This document shows positions 36,333 through 46,675 of a stretch of DNA of 55,414 nucleotides, piece by piece. The translations under genes and the position numbers were made by a program. Source of the stretch: an uncultured Gammaproteobacteria bacterium (lineage in GTDB: Bacteria; Pseudomonadota; Gammaproteobacteria; PS1; Pseudothioglobaceae); the NCBI GenBank assembly GCA_913020715.1, contig CAJVZH010000012.1, positions 1-55,414 of the forward strand, written 5' to 3'. Position 1 is the first letter of the stretch. The number at the start of each line of letters is the position of its first letter. Under the pieces are notes generated by a model, which was given only the letters and a program-made list of their open reading frames with translations, searched no databases and was not told the DNA's origin.

Positions 36333-36962
36333 TTAAATTTTTTGAAGAAAGTTGTGTAAACCGTAGCGATGAATTTTGGCGCCGTAGCTCATTTTTTCAA
36401 TCTCTAGAATGCTGATGGTTTGATAAACCAAGTCGTAAACGCGCCAGCGACTGTTGTTGCGTATCATTTTTAGTGTGATTGCAGTCACCTCTCTGTCGCT
36501 ACCAGTAGAGGTGTATATTTTTACTTCAGATGTTTTACCTTCGAGAATGATTTTTTTATCAACCTCAACGTAGATACTTTCGAATTTATCGTAATTAACT
36601 AATAAGCTGACGTAGTCTTCAATCAGTGATTTTGTTAGGTCGCCCTTAAAGGTCTTTTTTTCCTCAGGCTTTAACCCTTCCCAGTGTTCGTCCAGAACCA
36701 GTTCGGCGGTGTAAGGAATGTCAATAAATGGAATGACTTGTTTTTTGATTAAATCGAGTACATTGTGGTAACGATATTCACCGTCTTTTTTGAGCTGAAT
36801 TAATGCGCATAAAGCGCTACCAATGACTGCTTCAGCTTGCGTGGCCGGAGAAATGTAGTTTTTGTCGATTGATAGGGCTGGGCAGGTGGTCGCAGAAAAT
36901 GCCACGCCGATAAATAGAATGTTTAAAAGGAATGCCTTTAAAATATTGTTAAGTGTTTTCAT
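36333..36962 (-). CDS. mlaC: MlaC/Ttg2D-family periplasmic phospholipid-binding protein
   Basis: The 209-residue protein begins with a signal peptide (to about residue 23, before ATTCPA) and matches the MlaC fold, with the ALIQLKKDGEYRYHNVLDLI and FIDIPYTAELVLDEHW segments. MlaC carries phospholipid between the outer-membrane MlaA and the inner-membrane MlaFEDB. None of mlaFED is here: the upstream side is the divergent uvrC 59 bases away. It may work with a remote Mla complex or with another lipid carrier. It is divergent enough that I give the symbol with caution. Confidence 0.75.
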   Translation of the reverse strand: MKTLNNILKAFLLNILFIGVAFSATTCPALSIDKNYISPATQAEAVIGSALCALIQLKKDGEYRYHNVLDLIKKQVIPFIDIPYTAELVLDEHWEGLKPEEKKTFKGDLTKSLIEDYVSLLVNYDKFESIYVEVDKKIILEGKTSEVKIYTSTGSDREVTAITLKMIRNNSRWRVYDLVYQTISILEIEKMSYGAKIHRYGLHNFLQKI

Positions 36963-37021
36963 GGAGTGTGATAAATACTTTAGCTGCTATTTTACTATCT
37001 TTCGAGCGATTTCTGATTGAA

Positions 37022-38812
37022 ATGACAAGGCAAACATTAAAGGATAAATTAAAGCATTTGAGCACTAGTCCGGGCGTGTATAGAATGCTGGATCGTAGCC
37101 AAAAGGTAATTTATGTTGGCAAAGCAAAAAACCTAAAAAAAAGGGTTTCTCAATATTTTGTTGAATCGAAATTGCACGACAAGACAAGCATTTTAAAAAA
37201 GCAAATCGACACCTTTGAAGTTATTATTACCAAAACAGAAACCGAGGCGCTTCTTTTAGAGAACGACCTTATTAAGCAGCACAAGCCCAAATACAACATC
37301 CTTCTTAAAGATTCAAAGAGCTATCCTTACATTTTTATCAGTGGCGACAAACATCCTAGGCTTGGTCTTCACCGCGGAAAAAAAACGTCAGAAAATCAAT
37401 ATTTTGGCCCTTATCCTTCTGCTTATGTAGCGAGAGACGCCTTGGCTCTTTTAAAGAAAATATTCAAAGTAAGGCAGTGTACTAACAGCTTTTACCGGGC
37501 AAGGTCAAGACCTTGTCTTGAGTACCAAATAGGACTCTGTAGTGCGCCTTGTGTCGAAAAAATATCGGATAAAAAGTACCTGCAAGATGTTGATATGGTT
37601 GCGTTATTTTTAAAAGGAAAGGGCGCTAAATTGTTAAATAGTGTTTCAGATAAGATGACACAGGCCTCTATTGATTTAGATTTTGAAGCGGCTGCAAATT
37701 ATCGAGATCAGTTGATTGGATTGCGCACTATTCAGGAACAGCACGGGTCTCAATTCTCTTCGGACATGGATGTGGTTAGCGTTGTTGAGAAATCCAACAA
37801 GCATTGTGTTGAGGTGTTATTTGTGCGCTCTGGAAAGCAAATCGGTTCTGAGAGTTTCTTCCCAAAACACACCACTGAAAAAGATTGCAACACTGTGTTA
37901 AGTGCTTTTTTGCCTCTGTATTATCTTGGCAAGAAAACACCAAAGCAAATTCTTATTAGTCATAAATTGAGCGATAAGACGCTGATTTCCAGCGCCCTAT
38001 CAACACAGTTGATTCAGTCGCCAGGAGTTGAAAAAAAACATTTTTTGGAGATTGCAACATTAAATGCCAAGGAATCCCTCAAACAGCACCTATTGTCCGG
38101 TTTTACCAAAAAAAATCAGCTTGAGTCTTTGCAAAAAACACTCGCTCTTGATGAGTTGCCAGAGTGGATGGAGTGTTTTGATATAAGCCACACTATGGGA
38201 GAGGCGACAACTGCATCCTGTGTAGTGTTTGAAAAAGGCCTGCCAAAAACAACCAAATATCGTCAATTTAATATTAATGACATTACCCCAGGGGATGATT
38301 ATGCCGCGATGAATCAGGCTGTGTTTCGTCGGTATTCTCGTCTGATACAAGCGGGTAGGCCATTACCTAGTGTGGTTTTTATTGATGGTGGTTTGGGTCA
38401 ACTTAACCAGGCGATTATGGTGATGAATTCAATTGGTGTAGAATCCATTCAGTTGGTGGGTGTTGCAAAGGGCGAGGGCAGAAAAGCCGGACTAGAGACC
38501 TTGATTGTGATTGAGGATGAGGGAGTGAGGCGCATTAACTTGTCACCACACGATCCTGCATTATTACTTATTAATCATATTCGCGATGAGTCGCATCGCT
38601 TTGCGATAAAAAACCATCGACAAAAGAGAGCGAAAAAACGTAACACCTCTCCACTTGAGGCGGTAAGGGGTATTGGTGCCAATAAGCGCACAGCTTTGCT
38701 TAATCATTTTGGCGGGTTACAAGAAATTCAAAAGGCGAGTCTTGATGAATTGCAAAAAGTAGTTGGCATTAATGAGAAATTGGCAGCTAAAATATTGGAA
38801 AGCTTCAAATAA
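37022..38812 (+). CDS. uvrC: Excinuclease ABC subunit C
   Basis: The 596-residue UvrC has the GIY-YIG nuclease (GVYRMLDRSQKVIYVGKAK, about residues 17-35), a UVR motif for UvrB contact near 205, the C-terminal RNase H-like half (DISHTMGEATTASCVVFE near 380, VVFIDGGLGQLNQA) and two helix-hairpin-helix motifs at the end. It makes both incisions of nucleotide excision repair. I place the start at ATG 37022, the usual family N-terminus, not at GTG 36953, whose extension runs back into the mlaC start. Confidence 0.95.
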   Translation: MTRQTLKDKLKHLSTSPGVYRMLDRSQKVIYVGKAKNLKKRVSQYFVESKLHDKTSILKKQIDTFEVIITKTETEALLLENDLIKQHKPKYNILLKDSKSYPYIFISGDKHPRLGLHRGKKTSENQYFGPYPSAYVARDALALLKKIFKVRQCTNSFYRARSRPCLEYQIGLCSAPCVEKISDKKYLQDVDMVALFLKGKGAKLLNSVSDKMTQASIDLDFEAAANYRDQLIGLRTIQEQHGSQFSSDMDVVSVVEKSNKHCVEVLFVRSGKQIGSESFFPKHTTEKDCNTVLSAFLPLYYLGKKTPKQILISHKLSDKTLISSALSTQLIQSPGVEKKHFLEIATLNAKESLKQHLLSGFTKKNQLESLQKTLALDELPEWMECFDISHTMGEATTASCVVFEKGLPKTTKYRQFNINDITPGDDYAAMNQAVFRRYSRLIQAGRPLPSVVFIDGGLGQLNQAIMVMNSIGVESIQLVGVAKGEGRKAGLETLIVIEDEGVRRINLSPHDPALLLINHIRDESHRFAIKNHRQKRAKKRNTSPLEAVRGIGANKRTALLNHFGGLQEIQKASLDELQKVVGINEKLAAKILESFK

Positions 38813-38848
38813 GTATTTTTAAAGGCATTTAACAAGGACATTCACTCT

Positions 38849-39031
38849 ATGGCACCCATTCTTAAACTACTGCTTATTGCTTTTATTGTTAGTTACGTGA
38901 TTTGGTTTGTGGATAAGCACTTTTTAGGAAAACAAATTTCTTTTAACAAGCTTATGTTGTACGGCTTTTTAGCAGCCTTTTCTGTTTTCGCGGTGTTGTA
39001 TTCTTTGAATTTTTTGGTTACTGGCCTTTAA
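38849..39031 (+). CDS. Small two-helix membrane protein
   Basis: A 60-residue protein with two hydrophobic helices (about residues 4-22 and 38-58) separated by a short basic loop. It follows uvrC by 36 bases, with AAGGA twelve bases before the ATG. I recognise no family. The codon use and composition look genuine. Confidence 0.6.
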   Translation: MAPILKLLLIAFIVSYVIWFVDKHFLGKQISFNKLMLYGFLAAFSVFAVLYSLNFLVTGL

Positions 39032-39067
39032 GCGGGCAGATTAACGGTTGATGAAAGAAGAGAGCCT

Positions 39068-39625
39068 CTATGAGGCTGATTCGCCTTTTCTTGATAGAAC
39101 CAATGTTTTTAGATGACTGGTATTGTTGATGATGCGCTTGCTTGCGTTGACAATGATTGCAAGGTTTGAGGCATCCCACACGGGCAAGTCACGCATATGG
39201 TCTCCCATATAATCAAATTGGCCTTCACCAAAGCGCTGAACGAGTTTTTCAGCCTTGTTGTGGCTTGAGAGATTAAAGTCTTTATTGCTTGCCATTACAT
39301 CGTCAAAAATTGTTAAATGCTTGGCGACGGCATAGGCGTAGTTTTTGTGGGACGCCGTTGCAAGAATGACGCTAGCCCCAAGTTTCTTTCTCTTTTGAAT
39401 GTAGACGATGACCGACTCGTTAAAAGGCAGTTCGGCAATGTTAATTTCAAAACGTTTAACCAGCTGATCTTTCAAGTAGCCTTTGCCCTTTGAAAGCCAG
39501 TATAGGTAATGAAAAATTAGCCATGGCGACTTGCCAAGAACACCTTTAGACGACTCCACTAAAAGATCGGTATCAATAAGGGTGTGATCCAGATCAACAA
39601 TTAAAGGTATTTTGTTTTTATCCAT
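39068..39625 (-). CDS. HAD-superfamily phosphatase
   Basis: The 185-residue protein has HAD motif I VDLDHTLIDTD (residues 9-19), motif II ATASH near 100, a motif III Lys and the motif IV acidic pair in MGDHMRDLPVWDAS. It resembles the HAD half of HAD-UbiA fusion proteins but has no UbiA part. The product would be a cytoplasmic phosphatase with an unknown substrate. It overlaps the uup gene by eight bases, so the two are co-transcribed. Confidence 0.85.
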   Translation of the reverse strand: MDKNKIPLIVDLDHTLIDTDLLVESSKGVLGKSPWLIFHYLYWLSKGKGYLKDQLVKRFEINIAELPFNESVIVYIQKRKKLGASVILATASHKNYAYAVAKHLTIFDDVMASNKDFNLSSHNKAEKLVQRFGEGQFDYMGDHMRDLPVWDASNLAIIVNASKRIINNTSHLKTLVLSRKGESAS

Positions 39626-41468
39626 TATCCAGTTCGCTCCACTTATCGTACATCTGCTCTAATTCGAACTCCATTTTACTTAATTCAATGGTTATATTTT
39701 GAGCGTCTGGATTTTGGTAAAAAGCCGGGTCTGACAATTGCTTTTGCGCAACGGCAATGTTGTTTTCAAGGCTTTCGATTTTCTTAGGCAGTTCATTTAA
39801 TAGCTGCTGCTCTTTGTACGAGAGCTTGGTTTGTGTTTTTTTTGGCTTTTCGACAATCTTTGTTTTGCTTTTGCTTTTCAACTCTAATTGCTCAGAGCGT
39901 TGGCGCAGGTAGTCGTCGTAGCCACCAATGTACTGTTCAATATTGGCATCACCCTCCATAACAATGGTCGAACTAACAATATTATTGAGAAACGTTCGAT
40001 CGTGTGAGATGAGAATAACGGTGCCAGCGTAATCAACCAGCATTTCTTCGAGTAATTCTAGGGTTTCTACATCCAGGTCGTTGGTGGGTTCGTCGAGTAC
40101 AAGCAAATTAGCTGGCTGAGATAAGATTTTAGCCAGCATGAGTCGGTTTTTCTCACCACCAGAGAACATTCGAATAGGTGCCATCGATTGTTTTCCAGTA
40201 AACAGAAACTGGCGTAAGTAGCCGACAACGTGTTTGTCTTTACCGTTGATGTTGATGTAGTCGCGACCACCGGAAACAAAATCCATTGCTTTCATATCCG
40301 GCTCAAGCATTTCTCTCATCTGATCGAAGTAGGCAAGTTCAATGGTTTTTGAGCGACGGATATTGCCTTTATCGGGCTGGAGCTCACCAAGCAAGAGGCG
40401 AATTAGCGTGGATTTTCCAGAGCCGTTGCCACCAATAATGCCTATTTTTTCACCCTTTAGAACCAATGCTGAAAATTCTTTAACAAGCTCTAGTTCGCCA
40501 ATCTGATAGCTAATTTTTTTAACTTCAAAGACAATTTTTGAGACGCGTTGCTCATCCTCAAGTGTGTGAATTCTAGCCTTTCCTTGTTGCTTGCGTCGAT
40601 TAACAGAGGTTTGGCGCATTTCTTCCAGAGCCCTGACACGACCTTCGTTTCTTGTGCGTCTTGCCTTGATGCCTTGGCGAATCCATGTTTCTTCTTGCGC
40701 AAGCTTCTTGTCGAATCTGGCATTGGCCAAATCTTCTGCATTGAGCAGGCTGTCTTTGCGTTTAATATAGTCTGAGTAGCCGCAGTCAAAAATTGCCAAA
40801 TTGCCTCGGTCTAAATCGAACACTTTGTTGGCAATGCCTTTTACAAAAGAGCGATCATGGCTAATTAACATCAGAGTGCCGTGAAAATCTTTAAGCATTT
40901 TTTCCAGATCCAAGATGGCGGTAATGTCCATGTGGTTGGTTGGCTCATCCAGTAATAACAAATCAGGATCTTGTACTAATGCTTTAGCGAGCAAGACGCG
41001 TCGTCGCCAGCCACCTGAAAGAGTTGCAAGTGTGGCCTTTGAGTCGAGCGTAAAGCGATTAAGAATGGTTTCAATTTTGTTGAGGTAGTGCCAAGCATCT
41101 TTTCTCTCAATTTCATCTTGATAGGCGGCGCTTTCGTCAATATTACCATTGTTCAGACAGGCTTGGTATTTGGCTAATAGCTCGCCAATATCACCAAGTC
41201 CTTGGGCAACGATTTCAAACAAAGTTAGGTTGTTATCTTCGGGTGGCGATTGCTCTAGATAACTTATTGTTGTGCCATTTTTGATTTTTAGATTGCCATC
41301 GTCAGCTTGAATGAGGCCTGCCAGTACTTTCATAAAGCTGGATTTGCCTTCACCATTACGCCCAATCAGTGCGATTTTGTCGCCCCTATGAATGGTAGCG
41401 TTCACTTCACAAAGAATAGGCTTCTCAGCAAAACGTAGGGAAAGATTGTCTAAGGTGATAAGTGGCAT
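39618..41468 (-). CDS. uup: ABC-F ATPase Uup
   Basis: This 616-residue ABC-F protein has two ATPase domains: Walker A GRNGEGKSS (about 36) and GGNGSGKST (about 346), LSGGWRRR and FSGGEKNR signatures, and two LLDEPTNHMD / VLDEPTNDLD Walker B motifs, followed by a C-terminal coiled coil (about 540-616). Uup acts on ribosomes or on DNA branch points in gammaproteobacteria and limits transposon excision. No membrane segment is present. It runs away from ccmH. Confidence 0.93.
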   Translation of the reverse strand: MPLITLDNLSLRFAEKPILCEVNATIHRGDKIALIGRNGEGKSSFMKVLAGLIQADDGNLKIKNGTTISYLEQSPPEDNNLTLFEIVAQGLGDIGELLAKYQACLNNGNIDESAAYQDEIERKDAWHYLNKIETILNRFTLDSKATLATLSGGWRRRVLLAKALVQDPDLLLLDEPTNHMDITAILDLEKMLKDFHGTLMLISHDRSFVKGIANKVFDLDRGNLAIFDCGYSDYIKRKDSLLNAEDLANARFDKKLAQEETWIRQGIKARRTRNEGRVRALEEMRQTSVNRRKQQGKARIHTLEDEQRVSKIVFEVKKISYQIGELELVKEFSALVLKGEKIGIIGGNGSGKSTLIRLLLGELQPDKGNIRRSKTIELAYFDQMREMLEPDMKAMDFVSGGRDYININGKDKHVVGYLRQFLFTGKQSMAPIRMFSGGEKNRLMLAKILSQPANLLVLDEPTNDLDVETLELLEEMLVDYAGTVILISHDRTFLNNIVSSTIVMEGDANIEQYIGGYDDYLRQRSEQLELKSKSKTKIVEKPKKTQTKLSYKEQQLLNELPKKIESLENNIAVAQKQLSDPAFYQNPDAQNITIELSKMEFELEQMYDKWSELDNG

Positions 41469-41506
41469 GCGTTAAAATTTAAGCTTTACAAAACAACTGT
41501 TTTTGA

Positions 41507-41950
41507 ATGCGCTATTTTATTCAATTTGCACTTCTACTTTTACTTATTCAAGGTGTTTCTGCGCAGAGTATTGATGCTAAAGAGTTTTCATCTGTCCAAC
41601 AAGAGCAGCGTTATCAAGATTTAATTAATGAAATTCGTTGCCCCGTTTGTCAAGGACAGAGTATTGGCGGCTCAAACGCTTCTCTAGCGCTAGATCTGCG
41701 AGAGAAGGTGCGGCAGTTGATTATCAGCGGAAAAACGGATGATGAAATTCACCACTTCATGGTTGAACGCTTTGGTGATTTTGTCGTCTTTAAGCCCCCA
41801 GTAAAGATCTCGACTTACGCGTTGTGGTTTGCGCCTTTTGCTTTTTTGTTGATTTGTTTAATACTTCTATTTCGTTCGACCAAATCAAGAGCGATTAAAA
41901 CAAGTGAAGAGGGAGTTGATATAGAAAAGGCAAAAAGCTTATTAAAGTAG
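41507..41950 (+). CDS. ccmH: Cytochrome c biogenesis protein CcmH
   Basis: The 147-residue protein has a signal peptide (about 1-18), the redox pair C45-P-V-C48 in the motif IRCPVCQ, and a C-terminal transmembrane helix (about 104-122). CcmH keeps apocytochrome c thiols reduced for heme ligation in the periplasm. The rest of the ccm operon is not in the window, so this gene is detached. The following TPR gene is not a CcmI, as it has no membrane anchor. Confidence 0.88.
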   Translation: MRYFIQFALLLLLIQGVSAQSIDAKEFSSVQQEQRYQDLINEIRCPVCQGQSIGGSNASLALDLREKVRQLIISGKTDDEIHHFMVERFGDFVVFKPPVKISTYALWFAPFAFLLICLILLFRSTKSRAIKTSEEGVDIEKAKSLLK

Positions 41951-42037
41951 ACCCCTTCAATGCCACAGAGGCTAAAATACACGCTCTTTATGGGCGACCT
42001 TTGCGCGAATTATTTTAGAGTTTTCTAAATAGATAAA

Positions 42038-42697
42038 ATGAATACAGATCAAGAGCTTAGTGATTTAATGGTTGAGGCCTATACCCGTCAAAAACAGGGC
42101 GAGCTTTCTTTAGCTATTCAATCTTGGAATGCGCTTGCCAGACATCCATCGAGTGATAGCGAACTAAAGGCAAACGCACATCTTAATTTGGGCCATCTTC
42201 ATCAACAGCAAGGCAACAATGACTTGGCGCATGAAAGCATGGCTAATGCTATTGCAGCCAATCCGAACAGTGCGGAAGCTTATTTTTGTTTGGCCTATTT
42301 GGCGCAAGAAAAAGAGAGTTTTGAGGAGGCGATTGGGTATTTTGAAAGCGCCCTTGATCTAAATAAAAACGATGCCGGCGCTTATAATAATCTGGCTAAT
42401 TGCTATGACCGTTTGAATAAAAATGCTGAAGCAATAGTGAATTACACAAAAGCACTGGCGATTGATAACAAATACATTGCAGCTTACTATAACCGTGGCA
42501 ATGCATATATTAAAATAGCGAAAGAAAAATTAGCTATTAAGGACTTAAGCAAAGCACTCGAGATTGATGAGGATTTCTACCAAGCTTATTACAACCGCGG
42601 CACGGTTTATAAGCAACTAGGCAAAGACGATTTGGCAGAGAAAGATTTGGCAAAGGCGAAGTCCTTGGCTCAAGCAGAATTAGAACAGCAAGAATAA
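42038..42697 (+). CDS. Tetratricopeptide repeat protein
   Basis: This 219-residue protein holds about five TPR units (A-x3-Y-x2-L-A patterns, e.g. AYFCLAYLAQ, AYNNLANCYD, AYYNRGNAYI). It has no signal peptide or enzyme domain, so it is a scaffold or assembly factor. It lies 88 bases after ccmH and 12 bases before lysS. The substrate or partner is unknown. A loose link to cytochrome biogenesis is suggested by ccmH only. Confidence 0.85.
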   Translation: MNTDQELSDLMVEAYTRQKQGELSLAIQSWNALARHPSSDSELKANAHLNLGHLHQQQGNNDLAHESMANAIAANPNSAEAYFCLAYLAQEKESFEEAIGYFESALDLNKNDAGAYNNLANCYDRLNKNAEAIVNYTKALAIDNKYIAAYYNRGNAYIKIAKEKLAIKDLSKALEIDEDFYQAYYNRGTVYKQLGKDDLAEKDLAKAKSLAQAELEQQE

Positions 42698-42709
42698 TAG
42701 CGAGATAAA

Positions 42710-44194
42710 GTGAACGAACAAGACGACAACAAACTGATTGCAGAAAGAAAATCCAAATTAGCAGTATTGCGCGAACAGGGCAATCCTTTCGTAAATAATT
42801 TTAAACCCAAGGATTCCATAAAAAACCTTGTTGATGCATACAACGTTTTATCTAAAGAAGATTTGGATGAGAAAGTTGTAGAAGTGAGTGTCGCCGGGCG
42901 AATGATGCTAAAGCGTGTCATGGGTAAGGCCAGCTTTGCACAGTTGCAAGATTCAAGCGGACAAATTCAGTTGTTTGTTACTCGCGACGAACTGAAAGAG
43001 GGGTTTTATAACGAGCAGTTTAAAAAGTGGGATATAGGCGACATTATTGGCGCCAGTGGTACTTTGTTCAAAACCAAGACGGGCGAGCTCTCAATACGAG
43101 TAAGTGATGTTCGCTTACTGACCAAATCTCTTCGACCTTTGCCAGAAAAATTTCACGGCCTCTCAGATCAAGAAACCATTTATCGTCAGCGTTATGTGGA
43201 CCTAATTATGAATGAGGAGTCGCGAGATGTCTTTAAACGCCGCAGTGCAATTGTTGGCTATATTCGCAACTTTTTTATTGAGCACGATTATTTAGAAGTT
43301 GAAACGCCAATGATGCAAGTCATTCCAGGCGGCGCAACGGCAAAACCATTTGTTACTCATCACAATGCGCTAGACATGGACTTGTTCTTGCGCATTGCAC
43401 CAGAACTCTATCTTAAGCGCCTGGTTGTGGGTGGTATGGATAGAGTGTTTGAAATTAACCGAAACTTCAGAAACGAGGGTCTCTCGACCCGTCATAACCC
43501 TGAATTTACGATGATTGAGTTCTACCAAGCTTACGCCACTTATCATGATCTGATGGATTTGACTGAGACACTTTTCAGAGGCATAGCGACCGATGTATGT
43601 GGCAGTACCAACATACATTATCAAGGTGATGATTTTGACTTCTCAAAATCGTTTACGCGACTGAGTGTTGTTGATTCCATTCTGCAGTACAATTCAACAT
43701 TAACAGTGTCCGATCTGCAAGAGGGTAGTGCAAAGAGCACGGCTGAGAAATTGGGTATCCACATTAAAGACAACTGGGGTTTGGGTAAAATTCAAATTGA
43801 AATTTTTGAGGCAACGGTTGAAGAGAAACTCATCCAACCAACCTTCATTACCGAATACCCAACAGAGGTATCTCCATTAGCTCGACGCAACGACGACAAT
43901 CCGTTTATTACTGACCGCTTTGAGTTGTTTATTGGCGGTCGTGAAATTGCAAACGGCTTCTCCGAGCTTAATGATGCCGAAGACCAAGCGCAACGATTCC
44001 AAGATCAGGTAAGTGAAAAAGATGCGGGTGACGATGAAGCCATGCATTATGACGCTGACTATATTCGTGCTTTAGAGTATGGCATGCCACCAACAGCGGG
44101 TGAGGGAATTGGTATCGATCGTTTGGTAATGTTGTTCACCGACTCCCCCTCAATCAGGGATGTGCTTTTATTCCCTCACATGCGCCCAGAATAA
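42710..44194 (+). CDS. lysS: Lysyl-tRNA synthetase, class II
   Basis: The 494-residue enzyme has an N-terminal OB-fold (about 60-155) and the class II core with motif 2 [18 protein letters not shown] near 250 and motif 3 [12 protein letters not shown] near the end. It charges tRNA-Lys, and a tRNA-Lys(TTT) gene lies 3 kb downstream. Start is GTG. It is followed by cmk after one base. Confidence 0.96.
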   Translation: MNEQDDNKLIAERKSKLAVLREQGNPFVNNFKPKDSIKNLVDAYNVLSKEDLDEKVVEVSVAGRMMLKRVMGKASFAQLQDSSGQIQLFVTRDELKEGFYNEQFKKWDIGDIIGASGTLFKTKTGELSIRVSDVRLLTKSLRPLPEKFHGLSDQETIYRQRYVDLIMNEESRDVFKRRSAIVGYIRNFFIEHDYLEVETPMMQVIPGGATAKPFVTHHNALDMDLFLRIAPELYLKRLVVGGMDRVFEINRNFRNEGLSTRHNPEFTMIEFYQAYATYHDLMDLTETLFRGIATDVCGSTNIHYQGDDFDFSKSFTRLSVVDSILQYNSTLTVSDLQEGSAKSTAEKLGIHIKDNWGLGKIQIEIFEATVEEKLIQPTFITEYPTEVSPLARRNDDNPFITDRFELFIGGREIANGFSELNDAEDQAQRFQDQVSEKDAGDDEAMHYDADYIRALEYGMPPTAGEGIGIDRLVMLFTDSPSIRDVLLFPHMRPE

Positions 44195-44195
44195 A

Positions 44196-44867
44196 TTGGC
44201 AAATATACCTGTATTAACCCTTGATGGCCCAAGTGGCGTTGGTAAGGGGAGTGTTGCGCGTATCGTGGCTGGAAAAATGGGCTGGCATCTGCTTGATTCT
44301 GGCGCTATTTATCGTGGTTTTGCGCTTGCCGCTCACAGTCGAGGTATTGTTTTTGATGACGAGCAAGGTTTGGTTGCGCTTGCTAAAAAACTGGATTTGA
44401 AGTTTGAATCAGTTGAAGGTCAAGAGCTGCTGAATGTTTACGTAGATGGCGTAGAAGCATCCAAAGAGCTTCGCACTGAACAAACGGCAGAATTAGCCTC
44501 GCAGCTAGCGGTTATTGCATCCCTGAGGGAGGCGCTTTTAAAAAAGCAACAGCAATTTGAGCAAGCACCGGGATTAGTCGCTGATGGTAGGGACATGGGA
44601 ACTGTGGTTTTTCCTGATGCCCCCTACAAAGTTTATTTGACGGCAAGTGCCGAAGAGCGTGCTCAGAGACGCTTAAAACAGTTGCAAAATAGTGCTAATG
44701 CTGGTAACATTTCGCAGATTTTGGCAGAGGTTAAAAAAAGAGATGAGCGCGATTCTAATCGCAAACATTCTCCCTTAACACCTGCTAAAGATGCATTAAT
44801 CATTGACACAACCTGTCTTACGATTAATGAAGTCGTTGCAAGAGTAATGGCACTAGTTGAAGTTTGA
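44196..44867 (+). CDS. cmk: Cytidylate kinase
   Basis: The 223-residue enzyme has Walker A GPSGVGKGS (residues 9-17), the CMP-binding ADGRDMGTVVFPDA segment and lid RRLKQL. It phosphorylates CMP and dCMP. A TTG start at 44196, one base after the lysS stop, fits the family N-terminus; the longer frame from 44160 overlaps lysS. It precedes rpsA, the usual gammaproteobacterial neighbour. Confidence 0.93.
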   Translation: MANIPVLTLDGPSGVGKGSVARIVAGKMGWHLLDSGAIYRGFALAAHSRGIVFDDEQGLVALAKKLDLKFESVEGQELLNVYVDGVEASKELRTEQTAELASQLAVIASLREALLKKQQQFEQAPGLVADGRDMGTVVFPDAPYKVYLTASAEERAQRRLKQLQNSANAGNISQILAEVKKRDERDSNRKHSPLTPAKDALIIDTTCLTINEVVARVMALVEV

Positions 44868-44957
44868 GCGGTCAAACTTCCTAATTAACTAACCCGATAT
44901 GCATTAAGCGCAAACCGTAAGAGCTTAATAATTACCGGTCAACATCAAAAATATAAT

Positions 44958-46631
44958 ATGTCAGAATCATTTTCCGAGCTATTTGAAAATAGCGAATCTC
45001 AACAAAACGTTAAAGTCGGCGCCTTATTAATGGGCACAGTCGTCAGCATGAACCGCGAGAAAGCGGTAATTAATGTCGGCCTTAAATCTGAAGGCTTTAT
45101 CTCTCTTAGCCAATTTAAAGATGCACACGGCGAAATTGAAATCAGTGAAGGCGATGTCGTCGAAGTGGCTCTTGAGTCTATCGATGATGGCCTTGGTCAC
45201 ACGCTTCTTTCTCGTGAGAAAGCGAAGCGCATTAAGATGTGGCAAGAGCTTGAAACTGCAATGACTTCTAAGGAAGTGGTTACTGGTGTCGTAACAGGCG
45301 TTGTTAAAGGCGGCCTTACAGTTGATATCGGTGTTATTAAAGCGTTCTTACCGGGCTCATTGGTTGATGTTAGACCTGTTAAAGACTTTGATTATTTACA
45401 AGGTCAAGAAATTGAGGCCATCGTTATTAAGATGGATGAGGTTAGAAACAATATTGTTATTTCAAGAAAAGCAGTTATGCAAGAGGTTAATTCTGCAGAC
45501 AGAGAGGCACTTCTTGAGACACTTGAAGAGGGTAAAGAGATCGAAGGTATCGTTAAGAACCTTGCTGATTACGGCGCCTTTGTTGATTTAGGCGGCATCG
45601 ACGGTCTACTTCACATTACAGATATTTCGTGGCAGCGTGTTAACCACCCATCTGAAAAGCTTGCGATTGGTGACAAGATTATCGTTAAGGTACTAAATTA
45701 CGATAAAGAGAAGATGCGTGTTTCTCTTGGTCTGAAGCAGCTAACCCCAAGTCCTTGGGACAGTATTTCAGAGCGCCTTCCAATTGGTAAGAAGGTGACT
45801 GGTGAGGTTTCTAACCTAACTGACTACGGAGCGTTTGTACGCATTGAAGCCGGTGTTGAGGGTCTTGTTCACGTTAGTGAAATGGACTGGACAAATGCCA
45901 ACGCTAGACCTTCTAAGTTTGTTAAATTGGGTCAAGAAGTTGAAGTGGTTGTATTAGACGTTCAAGAAGCTAAGCACCGTATTTCTCTAAGTATGAAGCA
46001 AGCTCAAGAGAACCCTTGGGAGTCTTTTGAAGGCAGCTTCACGAAAGGCGACAAGATCAATGTAGTGGTTAAATCAATCACTGACTTTGGTTTGTTTGTT
46101 GGTCTTCCAGGCGGCATTGATGGCTTGATTCACTTGGCTGATATCTCATGGGAGAAGCAATCTGCAGATCAAATCGTTTCTGATTTCTCGAAAGGTCAAG
46201 AACTTGAAGTTGTAATCCTTAACATTGATGCTGAAAAAGAGCGTATTTCTCTAGGCATTAAGCAAATGGTTGAAGATGACTTCTCTCAATACGCAAACTC
46301 TAATGGCAAAGGTTCGATCGTTAAAGGTACTGCTGTTGAAGTAGATGCAAGAGGCGCAGTCATTGAGCTTGCTGAAGGCGTTACTGGTTACTTACGTGTT
46401 TCTGAAATCTCACAAGATCGTATTGAAGACGCTTCAACAGTGATCAAGCAGGGTGCAGAGTTAGAGGTTGTCATTACTCAAATCGACAGAAGAACGAGAA
46501 AAATTGCACTAAGCATTAAAGCGAAAGATTCAGTAGAAGAAAAAGCAGCGATGGACGACTACAATGCGCAAGTATCAGGCTCTGGCAGTTCGACTTTCGG
46601 TGATTTACTTAAACAAGCGAAAGATAAGTAA
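44958..46631 (+). CDS. rpsA: 30S ribosomal protein S1
   Basis: The 557-residue protein has six S1 RNA-binding repeats, each with a VTxxxDFGAFV or similar signature (for instance VKNLADYGAFVDLGGIDGLLH and VKSITDFGLFVGLPGGIDGL). S1 brings mRNA to the 30S subunit. It sits between cmk and ihfB, the standard order. Confidence 0.97.
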   Translation: MSESFSELFENSESQQNVKVGALLMGTVVSMNREKAVINVGLKSEGFISLSQFKDAHGEIEISEGDVVEVALESIDDGLGHTLLSREKAKRIKMWQELETAMTSKEVVTGVVTGVVKGGLTVDIGVIKAFLPGSLVDVRPVKDFDYLQGQEIEAIVIKMDEVRNNIVISRKAVMQEVNSADREALLETLEEGKEIEGIVKNLADYGAFVDLGGIDGLLHITDISWQRVNHPSEKLAIGDKIIVKVLNYDKEKMRVSLGLKQLTPSPWDSISERLPIGKKVTGEVSNLTDYGAFVRIEAGVEGLVHVSEMDWTNANARPSKFVKLGQEVEVVVLDVQEAKHRISLSMKQAQENPWESFEGSFTKGDKINVVVKSITDFGLFVGLPGGIDGLIHLADISWEKQSADQIVSDFSKGQELEVVILNIDAEKERISLGIKQMVEDDFSQYANSNGKGSIVKGTAVEVDARGAVIELAEGVTGYLRVSEISQDRIEDASTVIKQGAELEVVITQIDRRTRKIALSIKAKDSVEEKAAMDDYNAQVSGSGSSTFGDLLKQAKDK

Positions 46632-46675
46632 TAATCATAGTTAGCCATCACGCATTGTGTGGTGGCTTATTCTCA

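Noticed and set aside
36953-37021. GTG start 23 codons upstream for uvrC
   Set aside because: The added residues overlap the mlaC start and do not match UvrC N-termini; ATG 37022 does.
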